Below are positions 40,801 to 49,710 of a DNA stretch of 64,000 nt, one piece after another. A program made the position numbers and the translations under genes. The notes beneath the pieces were generated by a model. That model did no database searches. It was not told where the DNA came from and was given only the letters and a program-made list of their open reading frames with translations. The DNA comes from Phytophthora colocasiae (lineage: Eukaryota; Oomycota; Peronosporomycetes; Peronosporales; Peronosporaceae): positions 3,844,001 to 3,908,000 of the forward strand of contig JAGKQI010000098.1 in the NCBI GenBank assembly GCA_018806915.1. The letters are read 5' to 3'. How positions within the stretch are numbered: the first letter of the stretch is position 1; each line of letters starts with the position of its first letter.

Positions 40801-43066
40801 CCAACAGTCGGTCCAGCTTGCTGTCCAGGTCTCCAGACATCTTCTCGAGTGCAGAACCTTGCTGGTCCTCCATCCGCGCCATGACCTTCTGAAGCTGGTA
40901 CATGGTGTTCAACGCGACCTGGGTAGATCCGGAACTTGCAGACTTGGAGGACCGCTCAGACCGCACTGATCCAGTTGGAGTCTCATGGCGCCGCTCGGAC
41001 TTTCGACTTCCACGTTCTTTGGATTTCGAAGACTTGTCTGCGCGGGCCGCTTCACTTCGCCTCGAATGCTTCTTCTTCGGCTTCTCCGGTTTAGACTCTT
41101 CCAGATCAACATCATCTTGTTGGACAACACTTGAGCGTCCACGAGGATTCTCGTGAGTAATCTGGAAAGCCATTCCGGATTCCATGGGCATAGCGCCTCC
41201 TGAAGCCCGAGCGGACATGGCCATCGGAGTGAACCTGGGGAACGGCATATGCGATCCGGCGGATCGACTCATTCCGAGCCCTGACGAATCTGACGTGCTC
41301 TCCCTGGAAGTCCGCGTCCCTGACGAAGCGCTAGCCATCGACTCACTTGACCCTCCGGAGGTTCCAAACAAGCTTGACTCTTCAATCGAACTCGTTCGTT
41401 CGGATGGATTCGTCTGATCGGACATGCTCTGTTGAGAAGTCATGCCGCTTCTAGACGACCCAGTCCGGCTGGACCCCAAACTCTGGAATAACGACGATGG
41501 TGCCGATGGGAACGATGATGTAGCGGGCGACGGGATCGACGATGGTGGCGCTCGGGGCATCACTCGCTGGACACGCTTCGGTTGAACCTCCGGCTGAACG
41601 GGTCCTCTTGGACTGCGTACCTTCCGGAATCCAGCCGACTTCAGCAGCCTCGCGAATTCCCATCCAAACAGCGATACTTCGTAATCCGAAATAAACACAC
41701 CTTCATCTTGGCTGAACACTTCTGGATGTTGTTCGTATAAGCTTTGTCTCCCAGAAGTTGCCAATATCCGGTTGGACTCTGTCGCTTGGACAACCACTTG
41801 CCTCCATTCGACCAATTCGACCACCAATAGCTGGAGCATGTCTCCGACCACTTGACGGACCAAATCCGGATGCACTTTGTAGACACGCGTCCGGAACCAT
41901 CCCGGGACGAAGTTGACAAATCCAAATCCAGCTTCGAAAAGTAATGTCTGAAGAACAGCAATACATTCCCGCGGAGAAAACTCCGAAGGTGGAATCAACG
42001 CCGCTTGGATGTCCCGAGCCATTCCGAACGTTCGACGGTGTATCTGCAACTCGGAGATCCAAGCGTCAGTCTGAGCTGGCATCGACATCCGGCGGTCCAA
42101 ATACTGCGAAGTCATGGACGCCGCCCGAATGAACGGTTCACAGTTCAGCCTGACTTGCGGCCAGTCGAATCGGGCCTCGGGTGGGATATTCCTTTCGGAA
42201 CCATCACGCTCCCAACGTCGTACTTGATCGGCCACATACGCCTTCGCTTGAACTTCCGTCATCTCGAATTCCGACGGTGCCGGTTGAACTCTCGGCTGAA
42301 CATTCGGAGGTTCGAACATTTGGGCATCCGGGATGTAAACTCCAGAAGCTTGTTGAGCCGGCGTCCCAGAGTGTTCCACAACAGGTGATTCGTCCGGAAT
42401 CAGTGGTGGCACTTGGACGTCCGGAGTCATTGGCGAAGTCATGATCGTGTCTTCCAGCGCAATGTCCTCCCGGACCGGTGACAGTGGTCGATACTCCTGT
42501 TTGACTGAGGCCATTCCAACTGGGGCATCAGCATCCAAATGAAAATCTTCCAAGGGAGGAGAATCCGCAACTCGATCCTCCACCCGGACATCTTCAAACA
42601 CGTCCTCTCCATCGGAGTTCTCAGCCTCGTTTTCCACAGCTTCGATCTCCTCCCCTTCGGACACCTCCTGACCGGACTCATCTGAAGGGTCTTCGTCCGG
42701 GTCGACATCCGATCCAGACTCCTCTTCTCCATCCGGATCCTCCTCGGACCCGAACTCCTCCTGCTCAAGATCGCCTTCTCCATCCGAAGCTTCCTCGGAA
42801 GCACTTCCGTCTTGACTCGCGTGGTGCGCGTCCAACTGGTCGGCCTCCGACTGGACTTCTTCACGTTCCAGCAATTCCTTTGCCTCAAGGGCAGCCCTCC
42901 GCTTCGCAGCGTTCACCTGACGATTTCTTCTCACAATGGTTTCCAAATCTTCATGCTCCTCAGGCTGCTGCCCTTTCAACCTTCTCGACGCTCTCGTAGC
43001 CATACCGCTTCCAGACGCGTCGCCTCTTCCTTCGCGTGTAGTTTCACTTCCAGTCATAACAACCAC
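37805..43066 (-). CDS. Family B Gag-protease with long N-terminal extension (1753 aa)
   Basis: A single open frame. Residues 1-260 are extremely acidic. About 270-480 is a globular, Trp/Phe-containing block of unknown family. 480-1050 is Ser-rich with coiled-coil and RS-like segments. The retrotransposon Gag core lies only at about 1055-1180 (RMRWLERF, WRANLDSKVRRKWKPF, ERYYTMIQKKSETPLEFYYR). Cys/His knuckles lie at about 1343-1395 (CENCRGFGHVKEDC, CERCHRKGHPPRFC) and the aspartic protease at about 1555 (LLDSGASVSML, then LLGMDFM). The usual Gypsy Gag is a few hundred residues, so about 1000 residues are extra. The stop is 43 bases before the first pol frame, suggesting frameshift or readthrough expression. 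Confidence 0.9.
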   Translation of the reverse strand: MVVMTGSETTREGRGDASGSGMATRASRRLKGQQPEEHEDLETIVRRNRQVNAAKRRAALEAKELLEREEVQSEADQLDAHHASQDGSASEEASDGEGDLEQEEFGSEEDPDGEEESGSDVDPDEDPSDESGQEVSEGEEIEAVENEAENSDGEDVFEDVRVEDRVADSPPLEDFHLDADAPVGMASVKQEYRPLSPVREDIALEDTIMTSPMTPDVQVPPLIPDESPVVEHSGTPAQQASGVYIPDAQMFEPPNVQPRVQPAPSEFEMTEVQAKAYVADQVRRWERDGSERNIPPEARFDWPQVRLNCEPFIRAASMTSQYLDRRMSMPAQTDAWISELQIHRRTFGMARDIQAALIPPSEFSPRECIAVLQTLLFEAGFGFVNFVPGWFRTRVYKVHPDLVRQVVGDMLQLLVVELVEWRQVVVQATESNRILATSGRQSLYEQHPEVFSQDEGVFISDYEVSLFGWEFARLLKSAGFRKVRSPRGPVQPEVQPKRVQRVMPRAPPSSIPSPATSSFPSAPSSLFQSLGSSRTGSSRSGMTSQQSMSDQTNPSERTSSIEESSLFGTSGGSSESMASASSGTRTSRESTSDSSGLGMSRSAGSHMPFPRFTPMAMSARASGGAMPMESGMAFQITHENPRGRSSVVQQDDVDLEESKPEKPKKKHSRRSEAARADKSSKSKERGSRKSERRHETPTGSVRSERSSKSASSGSTQVALNTMYQLQKVMARMEDQQGSALEKMSGDLDSKLDRLLDSKFEKLFPKQEPTQVFTARPEVQVDFGRPDGPLLELEQDQRDTTRDVKSKSKPSKELRRLQRELEESEATRKKEREASLAVQKFLATQVRDLRATTAKEFVKPKASGRTPDIQDRQPSGPTSLHQVSSGASQGASSAGSQKTDVLDPDGLLAAQLAAALQVVTRETKAPKTHEAKAPTQQALVARKDADAGRRSMSGRGSRDVRKGSKDTSGRGSSRRSGVPKKTSSRKDKSLRKPSSTRRKRYSDDDPSSSGSSSSSSSDSDSGSSDSSSFEDATPGLTTTTGPNGTTTYLFKPFVNASTLEDFDEKAALSNRMRWLERFQSMAVQGGWADNAKIYEMKLKMSPAVRNWRANLDSKVRRKWKPFLKAFRERYCKAKTSDAERYYTMIQKKSETPLEFYYRLNKVADRAGIETDGSSKRREDHLKVFMKKLLDSRLRTTLQGQRLRSLKDVEYVLKQHEDLNLDDDYDTPPPKRDFRADNVSRDKLRLKRSGRAYLTRSDDTSDDDDRHVTFQEDEATTTPEANATSDTPNSESSNVTFPTMDDLSDAVFKILQEGGWKSQSPNDHTDSGRQGHPDSKRQGFRNPNYSARYCENCRGFGHVKEDCWADIECERCHRKGHPPRFCRTRQCEFCNKYHEGPCGEFKAFQDIKNLIRQGALDIPTAIRNQLFGIGGQFRGTAVKPISPLDGDPERAGLKKPPELCVLAYVGPELKRQVNHQCMTTIIDDDSRTPVGSDFGDPVGDELSDDWNPDNLDDTPLEFRLKPGEGYGWWEEHRSDSSKRVAMVHGAVNNCRTDILLDSGASVSMLSLDLARRLKLKLNFEKQLRVSGLGGVPTVITARTEVKITLGLNVVYVLELWVANIGEGVDVLLGMDFMYSAGVRLCVREGLAQLPDEENVMLSGRTFDQQRKGLRLDVRPSGTICLQPGEQTVIRINYGQSNPQREVVWAGRGDRWVTQLIYGAKSWAVAVRVVNISEKDVWLGTNTTVAQIVEYGCYPF

Positions 43067-43133
43067 GATCAGAAAGTTAGTTAGTACTCAAACCCCGAAA
43101 CTAATCAAAATATAAAAATAACTCGGTGATATC

Positions 43134-43161
43134 CTCGGTTCGAATCCGGGCACGCGCACCA
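43134..43161 (-). promoter_or_regulatory. Family B primer-binding site, unusually long tRNA match
   Basis: Two bases after the 5' LTR end, the minus strand reads TGGTGCGCGTGCCCGGAT and continues into a full T-arm complement. On the plus strand, 43134-43161 is a T stem (CTCGG/CCGGG), loop TTCGAAT, acceptor CACGCGC and ACCA. A normal PBS of 18 bases would stop inside the T loop. The primer is therefore a tRNA with acceptor 5' strand GCGCGTG; its identity is not determined. Confidence 0.8.
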
Positions 43162-43163
43162 GC

Positions 43164-44677
43164 TGTGGCGAAGTGGGTGAACACTTTTCCCGCCCAGGTG
43201 CGTATAGCGTGTCTTCCGGAAAATAAGTCCGACTGGAAAGATGTCCGGTCGGACTAACGAAAGTCAGAACCTCCAACCGGGATCCAAATGGGTATCCGGA
43301 AAGAGGGTTGGCGTGTGACCTTGTGACTACCCTCGTAGGTGTCGTTTGTCTTCGAACGCGAGGAGTTCCACCTGGATGAGTTACTTCCAAAAGCTTGACT
43401 GGATCCAGATGTAGAGTGCTAATGCACTTCCAAATGTAGTGGTTGAGTCTGAATGCAGGTGAGAGACTATTAGCAAAGCCTTCCAACAACAGATAACCAA
43501 TATACAAGAGAGTTAAATGCAAATATACAGCCGCTTCTTATTCTTTCCGGCCCTTGAGCGGTGGGCACTCCAAATGCCAGTACGACGTTGGACACTCCAA
43601 CCGGGACACTGGCACAGTCCCGGGGTCCTTTAGCGCACCACTTCTGGCAAGTCCACTTGGACTCCCAGAAGACAATTATCCAAATGTACCAGGAATACTA
43701 TAAGCACCCCAAAATACACACACACAAATACAGTCCAATCACACAGCAGTCAATCAATCAATTTCAGGGGTGACTACTAATAACCTCCTAAAACGCAGTT
43801 GTAATATGAAATGTACAAACCAAACGACCGTTTGGAATGTCCAACTGGAATATGAAATGGGAGGGGTCACGCCCGGGAATCGCCGCCCGGATCACCTTCC
43901 CAACTTGGTCTTAACCTGGCGGAGATTCACGCGGCGGTGACGATAGTCGACGCGGCCTGACGCTTGTTCGCTGACTCCGAGCCCTCGACTTCGAGGCTGG
44001 TCGGCAGTGCTCACAGTGGTGGCTTATGGGAAACCTCCCGCTCTTCCACTTGCGCCCTTGGTGGCAAATTGAACTCTCTTTAATATATAACTATCCGTTG
44101 TAAAGCTAAACATGCAAAATAGACTTGGTTTCACTATAGGTAGAGGCGTGCTTATCCGGAGGCGACCTGACACATCCGAAGAACACCGAAGAACATGGCC
44201 GAATTCCAGCTGTGCCGAACAGATCATGGTCGGTCGTCTTGGTCGGTCGGAAAACACTTGGGTCTAGTATGGTCGGATCTTCAACGGCCGATCGTGGGTA
44301 CAAATCAGGGCTAGTACGGTTGGACTCTGGGTACAAATCTGGACTGGTCCGGTTGGACCTATTCAATCCAAACAGCCATCTTCCACTTGGACATCCAGAA
44401 GTAACTCCAATATCTCGAAATCAGGTAACTGTCAACTGGGCAGAAGGCGGCAGTCCAGGAAATCACTTGACTTGAGTATGTACGTCCAACCGGACGTATA
44501 CCACTTGGAGTCCCAACTGGAGATCTTGGACTGACTTCGCCTGGGCTCTCCGGAATCCACATTTATTTCGTCCATTCAATCCTCCTTGGCTCGCAGCGTC
44601 CCAATATAGTACTTTCAGAGCCAATCAGAGCGTAGCTGGGGTATTTACTCCGTAAAAACTGGAGCCACATCTTCACA
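43164..44677 (-). repeat. Family B 5' LTR
   Basis: 1514 bp, direct repeat of 27954-29465, followed by TSD GAAT at 44678-44681. Confidence 0.95.
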
Positions 44678-44756
44678 GAATCACATGCACAGCCTGGTGC
44701 ATGTGCAGCACTGACAGGGCCATCGCTCTCTGTCGCGCATGCGTTGTTGAAGCGTA

Positions 44757-46092
44757 TGTGGTGGAGCGGATCTGGCCAAAATCTGGTTGAGGCCGATCGC
44801 GATCGCCACTTGCGCCCAGACACCGACTAACGGAGGGGGTCCCCCGATGATCCGTGATCTTGCTGCGTGTAGTGTTCACCTTGTGTACCCGTCGGTAGGC
44901 GGGTTACGCTCTTCCAGGTGACTTCTGAAGATGTCTTGGGACGAGAAGAGTGTCTTGGGTGACGCAGGGGTGATGAGGTAGCGTGGGAATACTTCACTCT
45001 ACCTCGAAGGGGTTGATCCGGGTCACAGGCGAATACTCGAGCCTTGATCCGGTCGCCTGATCTTCGATCCAGGTCTTCCAAAGGTCCAATGTTGGGGATC
45101 TGGTCCCTTCCTTTACGATGCTTGCCGCTTCCTATAGCGGGTGTCTTGATGGGTTGAGAGTCGACGAGATCGTCAGGCCAAGCAGCCAATTCCTGCCGAT
45201 CCGTAGTTCGCACGTAAAGGATAGATCACTAGATAGGGTAAAACTGGCCAATGTATTATCCAGAATTAACCTCTATGCTAGATCTCTTCTCCTTACCTTC
45301 TTGATGCTGGTGGGCCAATGTAATTCCCGGTCCCAGTCTTGGATGAAGGCACTTGTGAGGTCCAGAGCAAATTCGATTCTGTTTATGATTATTCCTATGT
45401 CTACTAGTCCCATCCTCATCCGCTATCCTACGATTACCTGACATCCGGCTACATCCGATCTTCGATCTCGATCTCACCTAACCCCTGATCGCGATCTCGA
45501 TCTACCGATCTACCGATCTGCCGATCTGTCGATCTGTCGATCTGTCGATCTGCTGATCTGTCGATCAACCATCTCGATCATCGTTCTTGGTCCACCGTCT
45601 TGAACACTGATCTCGATCAGCAACCTTCATACTTGATCTCGCGTGCCTGTGTCGTCGACATTCCAGGTCTTGATCTTCCTGGACTTGACCACCGCTCCCC
45701 ATGCGACCAATGCTGCCATCATGTCCCCTCGGCAGCATCTCACGGTTGTGTTGTCACCGGCCCACCATAGATCGCACCGGTCCCGATCCTCTGTTGCCTT
45801 GATCTCCTTCTCATGTGATCTCAGGCAAGACGCCTTTTCTCCTCCGACCTTGAGCCGCTACGCGGGACCGTGCGGCGGGGTTCTCCAATCACTTAGTCTC
45901 ACTTGACTAAGACATCCATCATCGCTGGCGAGATCGAGACGAACATCGATCTGGATCCATTCGTCAGCCATCGTTCGCGCAATCTGGGGTCATCAACTGA
46001 CATCTTGCTTCGCCAGAGGCCCCTGTCGCTTGATCCGACTCTCTCTGGGCCTGACGTTGCCTTTTCTCGGATTTCTTATTCGCGCTTCACCA
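44757..46092 (-). repeat. Family C solo LTR, C1, inside A1
   Basis: 1336 bp starting TGTGGTGGAGCGG and ending CTTCACCACA, flanked by TSD CGTA (44753-44756 and 46093-46096). No internal element sequence remains, so it arose by LTR-LTR recombination. GATC is very frequent, including a (CGATCTGT)n run near 45505-45560. Open frames inside are chance. Confidence 0.9.
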
Positions 46093-46096
46093 CACG

Positions 46097-47521
46097 TACG
46101 TGCGTACGCTTCTCCCAGTTGATCACCGGGTCATGCCGTGCAAGCCACGGCATGCCTAATACCAAGTCGAACTTATCGTCTAGATCCAAGACGATAAGGT
46201 CTTCCACAAACGTCCTTCGTTTGTAAGAGAAGCGCACACGGACTACGCGCTTCTCAGTCCTCACGGTGGCACTTGTTCCAACCGCACCTCCAACACGCTG
46301 CGAGGCGTGTCGGCCTCTTCGAAGTCAAACCTTCGAAGACTTCCCTGTCGAACAAAGTTGTTCGACGCGCCTGAGTCCACTAGGGCACGAAGAGAGTTCG
46401 CTCTCTTCGACATCACGTTCGGGATGACAAGGTTTGGCTTGTCATCTTGCATCTCGCAGCGAGAAACCTTCTCGCTGGGGGTAGAAGCCTTCATCGTCGC
46501 GTGTCCAAGCTCGACACGCGAGACTGCATCACCAGTAGGACGCCTCGCGCCTACTGGTCCTTGGTTTTTTTTGAACGCCCGCCCGCAGTGGCACTCGCGT
46601 GCATAGTGACCGATGTTACTACACAGGTAACATCGAACCTTGCCGCTCCTACGCTGCTGTTGACCAGCAGTCGTAGCACTCGAGAGGTCCATAGGCTCCG
46701 GACCTCCCGTCTTCACGACTGGACGCGCCGGCTTCGGCGCGTTCGCATGGAGTTTAGCTTGTCGCCGGCTAAACTCCTCTTGCATTGCAAGGCTGATCGC
46801 CTCCTTGAGAGTATTCGGATACTCTCGGAAGAGGTACGTCTTGACGGGAACATCTCTTAGTCCCTTCATGAACGTGACGACCTGGCTCGTCTCGTCGTCC
46901 GGGTACTATGTTCGATAGCACGCTGGGCAAAGGTGTGAACATTATCCTTGCCCTGTTGCAGATCGAGAAACTCCGCTCTCGATCTGAACTCGTTCTTCGA
47001 GGGCTTAAACGCAAGCTTGAGCTCCTCTTTGAACACCTTGTACGTGCTGAAGCACGTAGGATCCGAGAGTCGGCGCCAATAGGCCTAACCCCTTGTACGT
47101 CCGCCAAGACATGACATGGCGAACGCGACCTTCGACATCGGATCGACGATACGTCGAGCCGCAACGGCTGTGTCGAGTTCGACAAGCCACCGAAGGAGGG
47201 TCTCGTCCTCCTTCCCCGTGTAGGTATTCACGTGGAGTTCAACGACTCCGCGCGTGGCTTCGGGGAAGCCACCGAGGCAGCAACATCTCGTTGCTTCTTA
47301 ACAATGTACCCCAGAGCAACACCATGTTGCTCTGTCGGCGATAGCGTACGAAGCATCGTCGCTACCGCCGCCTCTCCAATGACTTGCGAAAGTCTTTGGA
47401 GAGCTTCCCACTCTGGGTCTGCCAGGTGGGCACAGTCCGTGCGCGTCACGGACATTTGAGGGGTCCCAGCAGATCCCTCATCCATTGGGGAGTTCTCTAC
47501 CCCGCGTTCGTATGACTCCAT
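46097..47521 (-). pseudogene. A1 gag-protease remnant
   Basis: Starts at 47521, about 50 bases after the LTR, with a helical Gag N-terminus (EALQRLSQVIGEAAVATML). Frame changes near 47228, 47005 and 46870 break the middle. A CCHC knuckle CYLCSNIGHYAREC lies near 46610 and protease LVDSGASNNFV near 46365. The protease flap region VLGMPWLARHDPVINW is at about 46130. The end is cut by solo LTR C1. Short perfect hairpins occur every few tens of bases, for example GAAGAGAG/CTCTCTTC at 46389-46410. Confidence 0.8.
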
Positions 47522-47570
47522 GCGAACGAACAGCAGTCGGTCGTGGGACGGACTACAAAGTGCTACCAGG

Positions 47571-48050
47571 TGTAATGGATCTACTTAGACTGTAATGGGC
47601 CTACCTAGACCTATTAGGTGGCGTACACGTGTGCTTACGTGTAGGAGGAAGCGTGCAATTAGAATAGACTTAATTTAAGTATACTTATTTAAATAAGTAT
47701 AATTAAATCAAATATAACTAAATTAAACTGCAAAATACCGTAAAATGAGAACTGTTATTGAATTTGGCATAAGCCAATTATGGACCTCCTAAAACTGTTT
47801 GTTATCTATTTCTAAAGGGTCTGCCAACGTGTGGTTGGCAGAAACTCTGCTCAGTGATTGGTAGAAATCCGTTACTTTCTACCAATAACATGCACAAATG
47901 CACACGAACCATCCAATAATGTGGTTCGCCCATGTATCCATTGGTGTGTACAGCACACCAAGGTCTGAGGCCCATTTCCAACCTCTAACAGTTATCCTAA
48001 CTGTTAGAGTTACAAGTGGTACAACCACTTGTACGTGTAACCCCGTTACA
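47571..48050 (-). repeat. Family A LTR shared by A1 (5') and A2 (3')
   Basis: 480 bp on the minus strand, TGTAACGGGG...GATCCATTACA. On one side A2's polypurine tract (48051-48065) abuts it; on the other a PBS-like TGGTAGCACTTTGTAG begins two bases on (47568-47553). A single LTR serving two elements is typical of unequal recombination between LTRs. Confidence 0.85.
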
Positions 48051-48065
48051 CCATCCCCCCGTTAA
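48051..48065 (-). promoter_or_regulatory. Family A polypurine tract (A2)
   Basis: Minus strand TTAACGGGGGGATGG immediately before the LTR, identical to 583-597. Confidence 0.65.
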
Positions 48066-48120
48066 GATTCGACGTATCGGAACTTGACAAGACCGTCAAC
48101 TTCCCGAGAGAAATCCGAGT

Positions 48121-48130
48121 TCATTTCGCA
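48121..48130 (+). promoter_or_regulatory. Initiator-like motif at the family A antisense ORF
   Basis: TCATTTCGCA directly precedes ATG 48131 and is conserved in A0. It resembles the oomycete initiator core, but the leader would be only a few bases, so it may just be start context. Confidence 0.25.
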
Positions 48131-49710
48131 ATGGACTCGCCAACCCGTCCGCTTCTGCGGACGCGCAAGCCTCACCTGCTGCCTCTGCAGCAGGAACAAC
48201 GACCTCAGCAGTGCCCACTAGCACTGCCGCTTCCAGCGGTCCGACAGAGAAGCTCTCTGTCACCAAGTTCCATGCTCTCCATAAGGAGAAGCATGAGAAG
48301 AAGAAGAAGTCTTCTTCTCTAGCAGAGATTAAGAATCCTGCTGTCCCTCTCAAAGAACTCTTTGGAGAGGACTACGAAGTCATCCTCGACTACGACGAGG
48401 ATGTCGAGGAGGGGGAGGTTGATGTCAAGGCTCCCGCTCCCGTGTCTTCGTCTGAAGACACGTCAGACCCACCCGTGGGATCTCGACGACCTCGTGATGA
48501 GGCCTCGGACGCTTCAAGTTTGAAGCGTCCGCGCAGTGATGATGAAGCGTCCCCCATGTTGAGGGCGCTCACTGCTCCACGCACTGATCCGCCAGTGCGC
48601 ACACCATGGATGCCTACTAAGGCAGAAATCCATGTCCGGTTCGGTGCTAGTTCACCACCGAACCCGATACTGTTGTACGCATGCAACAGTATCAATGACG
48701 ACGACGTCGCCGCTAAGGTTGTCTTTGAGTCTGAGACTCAAAGACGCGACTACTATATCGGGCTCTTCCACGAGCTCCGATACTATGCAGCGAAGAAGAC
48801 TTCGCGCAAGAGCAAAGTGCCAGAGTGGCAGGCACTTTGTCAGTCGTGGAACGCCTTTGTTGAAAACTTCAACTAAGACCCGAAGGCATATGGCGAGCGC
48901 GTTGCTGCGGCTCGCGATCGCTACTACACTTACACTACGCGTGGTAAGTGTGAACGCCTCCATGATCAGTCCATGGAAGCGGGGATCCCATGTGCCGTTC
49001 CGTTTGGCACACCCTGTCCGTGTTGCCAACCCTTGGCAACACGTCTCACCGAAAGTGATCTCCTGGGGTACACGGTCGTCCGTGTACCCGATCACATCAA
49101 GGAGCTCCGTGGTCGTATTGTGCCACGCGGAGCTCCGAGTGCTGTGGCTGACCGCAGTACTCCTCGTGCAGGGCTTACCCCTGCAAGTTATGGTGGGCTT
49201 CGTACGCCCTCACCATTTCCGGAACGTCCTCCATCAGGACGTTCCGGGGCTCCCATGTATCTCGATGGGGAGGAAATCCTCTCCAACGAATACGAAAACG
49301 AACCCCTTGAGAGTTCGTTCTCTTATGATCCACGATCCGCTCCACAATCCAGCGGATCGCTTCACGCGCGTCGCGCAACGGCGGCGGAGGGGGTGGGAAC
49401 ACTCCCTCCGCATGGTCAACGCTATGACCATGACGATCGTGCCCTGCACGATCGAGTTGCTGCGCTGGAGCAGACACAGAGCGCTGAGATAGCGGCTCTA
49501 AAGCAGGAGGTTCGTGTCCTCCGTGCTGAGGTCTGCGAGGCAGCTCAGACTGCCTCGAACCTCTCGTCCGGTCTTGGGACGAGAGTGAACCGGTTGACCG
49601 ATCGCGTTGACGGTCTCGAGAAGGCGTTCCAGGCCTCTCGCACTGCTCAGTCGGACTACCCAACCCTAGGTAGTCCGTGCTGCACGTACGGCTTCAACCG
49701 CCCGACGTAG
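48131..49710 (+). pseudogene. Antisense ORF of Gypsy family A, copy A2 (10-bp deletion and one nonsense codon)
   Basis: Compared with A0, a 10-base deletion just after the start (near 48146) throws ATG 48131 out of frame; the correct frame is open from 48211. A TAA at 48874-48876 interrupts it once; the same frame continues to TAG at 49708-49710. Segments: Lys-rich, acidic and NLS-like N-terminus; a region about 48610-48960 with aromatic residues (YYIGLFHELRYYAAKK); a Cys cluster CAVPFGTPCPCC near 48990; and a long C-terminal coiled coil (VAALEQTQSAEIAALKQEV, LTDRVDGLEKAFQ) at 49430-49650. Its last 536 bases lie opposite the chromodomain end of pol. Function unknown. Confidence 0.65.

Larger units (their letters stand above)
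27954..44677 (-). mobile_element. Full-length Gypsy family B element (16.7 kb, chromodomain, dual RNase H, antisense ORF)
   Basis: 1.51-kb LTRs (TGTGGCG...TTCACA on the plus strand) at both ends with a 4-bp TSD. On the minus strand: PBS, a 1753-codon Gag-PR, pol with RT, RNase H, a second archaeal-type RNase H, integrase and chromodomain, then an ORF on the opposite strand (29822-32602), a purine tract and the 3' LTR. I saw about five differences between the LTRs, so the insertion is young, yet pol and the antisense ORF carry frameshifts. Confidence 0.95.
24641..48050 (-). mobile_element. Gypsy family A copy A1, with family B and a family C solo LTR nested inside
   Basis: Read on the minus strand: 5' LTR 48050-47571, PBS, gag-PR (47521-46097), an interruption by solo LTR C1 (44757-46092), a stretch 44756-44682, an interruption by family B (44677-27954), then linker and pol (27953-24736). 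The 3' end (chromodomain, antisense ORF, 3' LTR) is missing at about 24641. The uninterrupted homologue A2 confirms both insertion points. Pol also has an internal deletion and frameshifts, so the copy is dead. Confidence 0.85.

Noticed and set aside
43134..43161. Possible tRNA gene 3' half
   Set aside because: It has only the T arm and acceptor with an encoded-looking CCA, and lies two bases from an LTR; it is the primer-binding site.
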